From JBOFHT01 sp051649785 (GTDB taxonomy: Archaea > Methanobacteriota > Methanobacteria > Methanobacteriales > Methanobacteriaceae), in NCBI GenBank assembly GCA_051649785.1, contig JBOFHT010000074.1:1-64000 (forward strand): a stretch of DNA of 64,000 bases, read 5' to 3'. The position numbers and the translations under genes are program-made. This document shows, piece by piece, positions 56,155 through 64,000 of the stretch (its first letter is position 1; each line of letters starts with the position of its first letter). Below the pieces are notes generated by a model, which was not told where the DNA came from, ran no database searches, and was given only the letters and a program-made list of their open reading frames with translations.

Positions 56155-57375
56155 CTATTTATTAAAGTTCATATTTTCAAAGAATAAAACATCTACAAGT
56201 TCTCCTTTAGCTACACCTTCTTTATTCTCTTCAATAATTATATAGGAGTTTGCTTCAACCATTGAACGAATAATACCCGAACCCCTATTTAAAATATATT
56301 TAACTTCTTTTGAACTTGCATTAGCCCTAATATAATCAGTACGTCCTAGATTAGAAAATATTTTACTAGTAGCCACTTTTTTTTCAATATTTGGGCAGTA
56401 ATCGGCATTTTGCATTCTAAAAAGATATTCACGTGCTAACATATCAAATTGACCCATAGCTGCAACAGGATATCCTGAAAGCATGAAAATAGAAGTGTTA
56501 TTAATTTTACCAAACCCAACGGGTTTTCCTGGGCGAACTGCAACACCATGAAATAGAACTTCACCTAAATCATCTACAGCATCAACAACAACATCCCCTT
56601 TACTAATAGCAGTCCCTCCAGTTGTAATAACAACATCATAATTAGCTACAGCAGTTTTTAAAGATTCTTTCATTAAATCTAAGTCATCTTTACAATGAAA
56701 TACATTTGGAATTGCATTACAACTTTCGACCATAGCTTTAATCATGAATTTGTTAGAATTAATAGTTTTAGCCTTATCAAGGTTACTGGAAGGTTCAACA
56801 AGTTCATTACCTGTTATAATAATAGCAACATTAGGTTTTTTATAAACTTTTACAGTTGAAAATCCTGAAGAAGCAATAATCCCTAATTCTTGAGCTCTTA
56901 AAACAGCATTTGAATTTAAAACCTTGCCTCCTTTTTTTATGTCCTCTCCACAAAATGCAACATTTTCTTGTGGACTCACTTGCGTAAATATTTCAAGTTC
57001 CATATCATTTGAGTAGGTATACTCTTCCATAATCACTGCATCTGCACCATCTGGAATTGGAGCACCCGTAGCTATTTTAATTGCTTCAAATTCCCCTAGC
57101 TCTTTATTAGAAAATGATCCTGCACCAATAGCATCAATAATTTTAAATTTCTTAGTAGAATCTTGGGAAGCTCCAAAAGTATCTTTACCTTTAAGAGCAA
57201 ACCCATCCATTGCAGACTTATCAAAAGCTGGAGAATTATGAAGGGATTTAATATCACTAGCTAAAACTCTTAAATAAGCATCTTCAAGGTTAATTATTTC
57301 CATATCCATTACTATTTGATTTTCAGATACAATATATTTTGCATCTTTTAAAGGAATTAACTCTGATAAAAACAT
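56155..57375 (-). CDS. moeA: Molybdopterin molybdenumtransferase MoeA
   Basis: Inserts molybdenum or tungsten into molybdopterin, needed for formylmethanofuran dehydrogenase in methanogens. It has 406 residues from the ATG of MFLSELIPLKDAKYIVS, chosen for GGTGG just upstream. Visible parts are HNSPAFDKSAMDGFALKG, TGAPIPDGADAVIMEE, IITTGGTAISKGD and PGKPVGFGKI. It is followed on the same strand by the site-2 protease gene, 47 bases away. Confidence 0.94.
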   Translation of the reverse strand: MFLSELIPLKDAKYIVSENQIVMDMEIINLEDAYLRVLASDIKSLHNSPAFDKSAMDGFALKGKDTFGASQDSTKKFKIIDAIGAGSFSNKELGEFEAIKIATGAPIPDGADAVIMEEYTYSNDMELEIFTQVSPQENVAFCGEDIKKGGKVLNSNAVLRAQELGIIASSGFSTVKVYKKPNVAIIITGNELVEPSSNLDKAKTINSNKFMIKAMVESCNAIPNVFHCKDDLDLMKESLKTAVANYDVVITTGGTAISKGDVVVDAVDDLGEVLFHGVAVRPGKPVGFGKINNTSIFMLSGYPVAAMGQFDMLAREYLFRMQNADYCPNIEKKVATSKIFSNLGRTDYIRANASSKEVKYILNRGSGIIRSMVEANSYIIIEENKEGVAKGELVDVLFFENMNFNK

Positions 57376-57501
57376 AGTCCACCAATAATCCACCATTAAA
57401 TAATAATAATAATAATAATAATAATATAAGCCGGATAGTGATAATAACTGTAATATTATAATGATAATAATATAAATTAGAATAATAGCTAATTTAAATG
57501 A

Positions 57502-59727
57502 TTACACCATATATTCTTCAATAGTACCAGTATAGGCGTCTTTAAGCTCAGATACACTTATCTTAAATTTCTCCATTCCGCCGCCACAGCCACTTAAACT
57601 AGCAAATTCCAGATAATTACCATTTACTTCCCCTATACAGCTAGCTATTACACCACATTCATCTAAAACTTTATCAACAATGTCTGATTTTACAGTTATA
57701 ATGTATCTACCATGGCTTTCTGAAAAAAGGATTTTTGAAAGTAGCTCATTTTTAGTTTCAACATCACTACATAAGATCTGTGAAGGAATAGCAGATAAAT
57801 CAATTTTAGCACCAATTTCACCAGATAATGCCATTTCACCCAATGCAATAGCTATTCCACCAGCAGAACAATCATGAATTCCTGTGATGTTATCTTTAAA
57901 CTTATCAATAATATTCAAAACTGTTTCTGCACTTTTAATTTCATCATCAATCCTTATTTTAGGAGCATTACCCTCTTCAATATTATGAATAGTTCTATGA
58001 TATTCAGAACCTTCTAATTCATCAAAAGTGTCACCAATAATAATAATTTTATCCCCAGAATCTTTAAAACTCATAGTTTTAATATTATCCAGAGAAAGAA
58101 CACCTATAACACCAACAGTAGGTGAAGGATTAATAATAATTCCTTCAGTTTCATTGTAGAAACTTACATTACCACTAATAACTGGAGTTTTGAATTTAGT
58201 AGCTAAATCAGCCATTCCTTTAACACATTCTCTAAATTGCCATAGGACTTCCGGATTTTCCGGATTTCCGAAATTTAAACAATCCACAACAGCATAGGGT
58301 TTAGCCCCCATTGAGACAACATTCCTAATAGCTTCAGCTACAGAGCCTGCACCCCCATCATAAGGACTTAATTTAGTATGGATTGTATTACAATCAACAG
58401 TTAATGCTATTCCTGTTTCATTATCAATCTTCAAGACAGCTGCATCATCCCCAGGTTTTACAACAGTTCTGATTTGTACTTCATGATCATATTGCTTATA
58501 AACCCATTCTTTTGTAGCTATATTACTTGAAGAAATCATAGATAACATTGAATTTCTAGCAATAGGATGATTAATATCAATATTAGCTTTTTCTTTTACA
58601 GGTTCCTTAATTTCTCTATTAAGATTAGGAGGATCTGCTAAAATAATTGTGGGCAGGTCTGCAATAATTTCACCTTGACCTTTTTTAGTACTTATGTCTT
58701 TATCTTCGATGACCATCCTATTACCATTTGTAACAGTACCAATAACAGAAACCGGAAGTTCATGTTTCTCACAAATAGCTATTGCTTCTTTAATTTCATT
58801 TGGATTAATAACAAAAATCATACGCTCTTGTGATTCTGAAAGCATAATTTCATAAGGAGTCATACCTTCTTCCCTAAGAGATATAGCATTTAAATCAACC
58901 CATGCCCCATTATTACAACTGTCAACAAGTTCGGAAACACAGCAAGTGAGTCCCCCACCACCTAAATCCTTAACACCTGAAACAGGCAGTTTTTCGAGTA
59001 TTTCAAGAGAAGCTTCGAGAACACGCTTTTTAGTAAATGGATCAGCTACTTGGACAGCAGGTTTATCTTCTATTTCACTATTAGATGTTAATTCTTCAGA
59101 AGCAAATGTAACACCATGTATTCCATCCCTTCCAGTACGTCCACCCATTAGTAAAAAAACATCCCCAACATTAGGAGCTATTCCTTTAACAATATCATTT
59201 TTATTGACTAATCCCACACACATTACATTAACTAACGGATTTGCAACATAGGAATCATCAAATTCTACTTCCCCTCCAACTGTAGGAACACCAACACGAT
59301 TCCCATAATCAGAAATTCCTTTAACAACATGTTCAAAGAGATATCTTGATTTTTGGTCTTTAAGATTTCCAAAACGAAGCGAATCTAAAAGAGCAATAGG
59401 CATAGCCCCCATAGAAATAATATCCCTTAATATTCCACCAATACCAGTTCCAGCACCACCATAAGGCTCAATAGCAGAAGGGTGATTATGACTTTCGATA
59501 CCAATAGCTATAGCAAGGTCATCAGTTATAGAAACAATACCTGCATCATCACCAGGACCCATAATTATATTTTCCCCTTCATTTGGAAATAATCCCAATA
59601 TAGGACGACTACTTTTATAAGAGCAGTGTTCAGAAAACATAACATCTAACATTCCTTCTTCAAGAGTATTAGGTTCTCTTCCAATCTCTTTTCTAATATA
59701 ATCCATTTCAGAATCAGTTAAAACCAT
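57502..59727 (-). CDS. purL: Phosphoribosylformylglycinamidine synthase subunit PurL
   Basis: The large catalytic subunit of the purine pathway enzyme that works with PurQ and PurS in archaea. It has 741 residues, typical of the small-PurL form. It begins VLTDSEMDYIRKEIGREPN and has MFSEHCSYKSSRPILG, GIESHNHPSAIEPYGGAGTG, KDLGGGGLTCCVSELVD and HDCSAGGIAIALGEMAL. Two tandem AIRS-like halves can be followed. ileS lies upstream on the same strand; no purS or purQ is in the window. Confidence 0.96.
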   Translation of the reverse strand: MVLTDSEMDYIRKEIGREPNTLEEGMLDVMFSEHCSYKSSRPILGLFPNEGENIIMGPGDDAGIVSITDDLAIAIGIESHNHPSAIEPYGGAGTGIGGILRDIISMGAMPIALLDSLRFGNLKDQKSRYLFEHVVKGISDYGNRVGVPTVGGEVEFDDSYVANPLVNVMCVGLVNKNDIVKGIAPNVGDVFLLMGGRTGRDGIHGVTFASEELTSNSEIEDKPAVQVADPFTKKRVLEASLEILEKLPVSGVKDLGGGGLTCCVSELVDSCNNGAWVDLNAISLREEGMTPYEIMLSESQERMIFVINPNEIKEAIAICEKHELPVSVIGTVTNGNRMVIEDKDISTKKGQGEIIADLPTIILADPPNLNREIKEPVKEKANIDINHPIARNSMLSMISSSNIATKEWVYKQYDHEVQIRTVVKPGDDAAVLKIDNETGIALTVDCNTIHTKLSPYDGGAGSVAEAIRNVVSMGAKPYAVVDCLNFGNPENPEVLWQFRECVKGMADLATKFKTPVISGNVSFYNETEGIIINPSPTVGVIGVLSLDNIKTMSFKDSGDKIIIIGDTFDELEGSEYHRTIHNIEEGNAPKIRIDDEIKSAETVLNIIDKFKDNITGIHDCSAGGIAIALGEMALSGEIGAKIDLSAIPSQILCSDVETKNELLSKILFSESHGRYIITVKSDIVDKVLDECGVIASCIGEVNGNYLEFASLSGCGGGMEKFKISVSELKDAYTGTIEEYMV

Positions 59728-59838
59728 TTTAACACCATTAAATTATTAAATTGCTGAATTAGTAACTTTATTAATCTCTTATTTTTATTAATTATTAAAT
59801 TTATTAAATCTCTAGATTCCTATTTTTAAGTATCAATT

Positions 59839-62800
59839 TTAATTAACTTTTTTTACAATAATTATAAGTTCTTCTTCTTCAATTTTCCAGTCTTTAGTAT
59901 AATAATTATCATTATCTATTTCTTTCTTAGAGTTATCATTAATATCCTTAAAACTAATATTTAAAGCACGAACTTCATTATTTATAATATCAGTTTGATT
60001 TTTAACTAAATCAGTAAATTTGTCAGAAGAGTCAACAATTACTTCAATATTAGCTTCAACATCTAAGTCCATGTCTTTACGCATATCTTGAATTCTTCTA
60101 ATAAGCTCTCTAGCCATAGCTTCAGATAAAATTTCATTAGTTAAATGAGTATTAACAAAAACATTCCCATTAACTTTTTCAATCGTATATTTTCCACTAT
60201 TTTTACTTGTTTTATCAGGAACGTCAGGAACGCTAATTTCACACTTAAATTCAGCACTTACAACATCCTCAGGAAGTACAGTTTCAAATAAAAGGTCTCC
60301 TTCTCTTAAAACTATTTTTTTATCTTCATTTGAAATATTATCATCTTCAATAATAATTTTGCCTTCTTTTTCAAGTTCTGCCTTTATTGATGACCCATCA
60401 TTTGAATTTATATATTTGTGGACAAATTTAATGTCCCCTCTTAATTTAGATCCAAGACTTTTAAGGTTAGGCTTAGTACTATATGAAACATTTTCAAATT
60501 CATTTGATGTGATAACTGATTTAGTATTAGATTGATCCTTAATAACATTAGTCAATGATTTAACAGCATTTAGAACTTCATCATTCTCTGAAACAACTAT
60601 AATTTCACTAACTGGCCACCTGAGCTTGTATCTAGCTACATCCCTAGCCCTTGCACATGCCTCAATAACTTCACGTACAACATCCATTTGAGATTCTAAG
60701 TCAGTATTTATTGCATTTTCATCATATTTCCAATCTTCCATATGAATACTTTCTTTATAAATCGTTTCAGCAGTATTTTCCCTATTATTAACATTTAAAT
60801 CCCTGCTAATACTAACAACTAAATTCTGATACATGTCTTCAGATGTATAAGGGGCTATAGGAGCCATCGTTTTAATTAAAAGCTCTAAAACAGAATAAAG
60901 TGTGTAATAAGCACCTAATTTATCAGGGTCTTCTTTTTCAACCCAAGTACGCCCACGAATCAAACGAACATACCAACGACTTAAGTCTTCTAAAATAAAA
61001 TAGTTAATTCTACGTGTAGCTTGGTGGAAGAATACTTTTTCTAAGTCTTCTGTAACGTGTTTAGCTAATGAATTAACTCTTGATAAAATCCATTTATCTT
61101 CATCACGGAGAATAATATTGTTTCCATTAGTATTCTCATCCGAATTTTTACTAGTATTTTTGCTACCGTTATCCTCATTATAAATACATTTATTAGGGTT
61201 AAAATCATCTAAGGCCATATAAGTAGTTGAGAATACATAAACATTCCAAAGAATATTAAACATCTTTTTAATATTATTTAATTCATCCCAAACAAATTTC
61301 AAGTCTTCCCATGGTTTATTAGCCCATAAAAGATAGAATCTTAAAACATCAGCCCCATAAAGTTCAATAACTTCCTCAGGTTGGACAACATTACCTAAAG
61401 ACTTACTCATTTTACGCCCATCTTCATCTAAAGTAAATCCATGCATTAAAACCTTTTTATAAGGAGATTGACCCATTGCAATTACACCAGCACCAAGTTG
61501 AGAATAGAACCATCCACGAGTCTGGTCATGGCCTTCTGTAATAAAATCATAAGGGAACCATTCTTCAAATAAGTCTTTTTCTTGAGGATAATATAGTGAA
61601 GCCCATCCAGCTACTCCTGAATCAATCCAAACATCTAAAACATCTTCAATCCTACTAATAATAGCCCCACAATCACATTGAATCTTAACTTCATCAACAT
61701 AAGGTCTGTGAACAAGATCTTCGTCACTTATATGATTAATTGCATCTTTATTAACACATAGCTCTTTTAGCTCAGATACCGAACCTAAAACTTTAATTTT
61801 ACCACAATCATTGCACGCCCAAACAGGAATTGGAATACCCCAATATCTTTGACGTGATATTGTCCAATCTCTTGCATTCTCAACCCAATCACGGAAACGG
61901 CTTTCACCAGCCCATTCTGGAACCCATTCAACTTTATCAATCTCAGAAAGCATTTTGTCTTTTATTTCAGTAATTTTTAAGAACCATTGCTCAGTAGCTA
62001 AATAAATAATCGGAGTTTTACACCTCCAACAATTCCCATACCTGTGGTTTATAGTTTCAGCTTTCCAAAGAAGTCCTTTTTCTTTTAAATCTTCAATAAT
62101 CTCAGGGTTTGCATCTTTAATAAATTTACTAGCATATTTCCCCCCATCTTTATTAAAGTCACCTTTTTCATCAACTGGGCAAAATATAGGTAAATCAAAT
62201 TCTTTTCCAGCTTCAAAATCTTCAACACCATGTCCTGGAGCAGTATGGACACATCCTGTACCTTCACCAAGTTCTACATGAGTACCTGGAAGAATTTTAT
62301 GGACCATTTCTTGATTAAATTCAGCTTGCTTTGGTATTTCATCTAGTAATGGGTGAGTATAGCTAATACCTTCAATTTCATTACCTTTAACTGTTTTTAA
62401 TATTTCATATTCGGATTCACTAAACAAATCTTCAACACAAGCTGTAGCTAAAATATAAATTTCAGAGGAGTTAGTTTTAGAGTTGCTTGTTTTATCTAAA
62501 TTAACTTTAACAAATGAGTAATCAAATTCAGGATTTATACAAATAGCTAAGTTAGCTGGAATGGTCCAAGGAGTGGTAGTCCAAACAAGTCCAAAAATAG
62601 GGATATTATTAGCAATATCTACTAAATCATTTAGAACACTATTTGTATTATTAATACTATCTAAATTAATAGGAAATTTAATGTAAATAGAAGGATCTTC
62701 TTTATTTTCATAATCAATTTCAGCAGCAGCTAAAGCAGTCTCACATCGTGGACACCAGCTAATAACTCTAAGGTCTTTAATAAGTAAATCTTTTTCATGA

Positions 62801-63303
62801 GCCTTTTTTAGAGTCCACCAACAAGATTCCATGTATTTAGGATCTAAAGTAACATAAGCATCTTTCCAATCCATCCAAATTCCAAGTTGCTTAAATTGTT
62901 CAGTCATAGCATCTTTATTATCCATTGCAAATTCTTTACATTTATCAATGAACTTAGCTATTCCAATTTCACTTTCTATCTGCTGTTTAGTAGTAATATT
63001 AAGTAGCTGTTCAACCTTATGTTCAATAGGAAGACCATGAGTATCCCAACCAGACTGTCTACGTAAAGCAAATCCACTCATACTCTTAAAACGAAGTAGA
63101 GTATCTTTTATAATCTTATTCCATGCAGTCCCTAAATGTATTTTTCCACTACAATAAGGAGGGCCATCTAAAAAAGAATATTTAGGACCATTTTCACGTA
63201 ACTTATTAGTTTTAGAATAGATTTCCTTTTTTTTCCAAAATTCTTGGACTTCTTTTTCTATTTCATTGAAATTATATGACTTTTTTGCCTCTTTGATTGG
63301 CAT
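59839..63303 (-). CDS. ileS: Isoleucyl-tRNA synthetase
   Basis: Charges tRNA-Ile, class I. It has 1154 residues, about 100 longer than many archaeal forms. The HIGH-type motif is GKIHLGTAWN near residue 55 and KMSKS is in GRKMSKSLGNVVQPEE near 632. The CP1 editing domain (WTTTPWTIPANLAIC, then THVELGEGTGCVHTAPGHG) is complete. An Asn/Ser/Lys-rich insertion (NEDNGSKNTSKNSDENTNGN, residues about 705-735) sits at the junction of catalytic and anticodon-binding domains. A second low-complexity part is near the C-terminus. A GGTGAAT ribosome binding site precedes the ATG. Confidence 0.96.
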   Translation of the reverse strand: MPIKEAKKSYNFNEIEKEVQEFWKKKEIYSKTNKLRENGPKYSFLDGPPYCSGKIHLGTAWNKIIKDTLLRFKSMSGFALRRQSGWDTHGLPIEHKVEQLLNITTKQQIESEIGIAKFIDKCKEFAMDNKDAMTEQFKQLGIWMDWKDAYVTLDPKYMESCWWTLKKAHEKDLLIKDLRVISWCPRCETALAAAEIDYENKEDPSIYIKFPINLDSINNTNSVLNDLVDIANNIPIFGLVWTTTPWTIPANLAICINPEFDYSFVKVNLDKTSNSKTNSSEIYILATACVEDLFSESEYEILKTVKGNEIEGISYTHPLLDEIPKQAEFNQEMVHKILPGTHVELGEGTGCVHTAPGHGVEDFEAGKEFDLPIFCPVDEKGDFNKDGGKYASKFIKDANPEIIEDLKEKGLLWKAETINHRYGNCWRCKTPIIYLATEQWFLKITEIKDKMLSEIDKVEWVPEWAGESRFRDWVENARDWTISRQRYWGIPIPVWACNDCGKIKVLGSVSELKELCVNKDAINHISDEDLVHRPYVDEVKIQCDCGAIISRIEDVLDVWIDSGVAGWASLYYPQEKDLFEEWFPYDFITEGHDQTRGWFYSQLGAGVIAMGQSPYKKVLMHGFTLDEDGRKMSKSLGNVVQPEEVIELYGADVLRFYLLWANKPWEDLKFVWDELNNIKKMFNILWNVYVFSTTYMALDDFNPNKCIYNEDNGSKNTSKNSDENTNGNNIILRDEDKWILSRVNSLAKHVTEDLEKVFFHQATRRINYFILEDLSRWYVRLIRGRTWVEKEDPDKLGAYYTLYSVLELLIKTMAPIAPYTSEDMYQNLVVSISRDLNVNNRENTAETIYKESIHMEDWKYDENAINTDLESQMDVVREVIEACARARDVARYKLRWPVSEIIVVSENDEVLNAVKSLTNVIKDQSNTKSVITSNEFENVSYSTKPNLKSLGSKLRGDIKFVHKYINSNDGSSIKAELEKEGKIIIEDDNISNEDKKIVLREGDLLFETVLPEDVVSAEFKCEISVPDVPDKTSKNSGKYTIEKVNGNVFVNTHLTNEILSEAMARELIRRIQDMRKDMDLDVEANIEVIVDSSDKFTDLVKNQTDIINNEVRALNISFKDINDNSKKEIDNDNYYTKDWKIEEEELIIIVKKVN

Positions 63304-64000
63304 TTAATTCACCTATAAAAATGATAATGAGTATGATTGATGTTAAGAATGATATTAATGTAATTGATAAAATAATTAAAGTTACTATACTTATAAACTA
63401 TAATTAACATTATAGAATGCATTTAATAGATGGATAGTGCTAAATTAGTAGCAATATGATTAATAATAGGATAACATTATAAAATGATATTTAATAAAAT
63501 GATAATTAACTAATTGGCATTAATTTTAACAACTATAAAAATAACGACAATTGGTATGAGATTTATTGAGATGGATAGTATTTTTGATTTATCAAACTTA
63601 CTTTGATAACTATAATATGTTTTTTATTTAAATAAAGCTTTGGTAAGAGTAAGTGAAAATTAATAATTGCTGTCTGAAAACAAAATTACAGTAACATCTA
63701 ATAATAGATAAATAATCTACAATAAATAATCTATAAATTTAGTAGTAATGGAATTAGTAATAATAATAGGAATAGTAGTAAGAGTAATAATAAGAATAAT
63801 GTTAATAATATTAAGGGTGGTATTAGTATTAATAATAATTAATAGTAATAATATTACTACAACTAATTCCCCTAAAAAACAATAAAATAAAATTAGAAAA
63901 AACTTTGATTTATATTGAAAATAGATATGATTAAAAGATAGGTTATAATAGTTAAGCCTATCTAAATTAAACATTACTATTAGAATGTACGGGCTTTAGC
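63304..64000. other. AT-rich region at end of window
   Basis: About 700 bases upstream of ileS. At 63735-63850 an AAT-rich stretch reads on the plus strand as an Asn/Ser-rich open sequence without start codon (SNGISNNNRNSSKSNNKNNV), most likely simple sequence. The last 21 bases (63980-64000) can be read on the minus strand as AKARTF and a stop, so the end of a further gene may begin there; this is too short to judge. Confidence 0.4.

Noticed and set aside
63717..63974. 85-residue hydrophobic protein upstream of ileS
   Set aside because: It arises from AAT/ATT repeats read on the minus strand; no ribosome binding site or family resemblance.

Overview
The window is a strongly AT-rich stretch of a euryarchaeal chromosome. 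The gene set points to a methanogen of the Methanobrevibacter kind: aIF2-alpha, PCNA, GINS, TFS, Csl4, Dph2, SRP54, Pus10, Rpo4, archaeal L21e/L44e/S27e, DAP-type lysine synthesis, a cobalamin (CbiL) gene, an MsvR regulator next to an F420H2 oxidase, and beta-helix adhesin-like surface proteins. Genus assignment is an inference from this content and from base composition.

Layout. 0.2-10.6 kb is an information-processing block on the minus strand (PCNA, Gins51, L44e, S27e, aIF2-alpha, TFS, Rpo11, Csl4, Dph2, Hpt, plus a Nudix protein and a membrane protein of unknown function). 11.0-17.4 kb on the plus strand holds SRP54, Pus10, L21e, Rpo4, a DUF655 protein, KsgA/Dim1 and a HemK-like methyltransferase. 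17.4-29.6 kb is mostly biosynthesis (DapF, LysA, ArgD, CysK, HisF) with a cyclophilin, two flavin-binding PPOX-type proteins, an HxlR regulator and an OGG-type glycosylase. 29.8-35.3 kb is an accessory island. 35.5-42.4 kb holds an XPD/DinG-like helicase, CbiL and the MsvR-FprA-rubrerythrin oxygen defence locus. 43.0-54.9 kb is a surface-protein region (three adhesin-like genes, one frameshifted, and an adhesin-transglutaminase) with a TetR regulator. 54.9-63.3 kb returns to core genes (site-2 protease, MoeA, PurL, IleS).

The most striking object is the island. A tRNA-Arg(UCG) gene is cut in its anticodon: the 5' half lies at 29802-29838 and the 3' half at 33423-33460, on the same strand. Joined, the halves give a complete 75-nt cloverleaf. 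The 3.58 kb between them carries an intact but diverged tRNA-Arg(UCG) on the other strand, a decayed transposase-like gene, and a two-gene operon coding for a PIN-GNAT-ASCH fusion and a stand-alone ASCH-like protein. The insert seems to have destroyed a tRNA and supplied its replacement, next to a putative RNA-targeting toxin or defence operon. A restriction-modification pair follows immediately.

A second trait runs through the window: Asn/Ser/Asp-rich linkers inserted in otherwise conserved proteins (Gins51, a Nudix hydrolase, the helicase, IleS, a TPR protein), with similar AAT-type sequence between genes.
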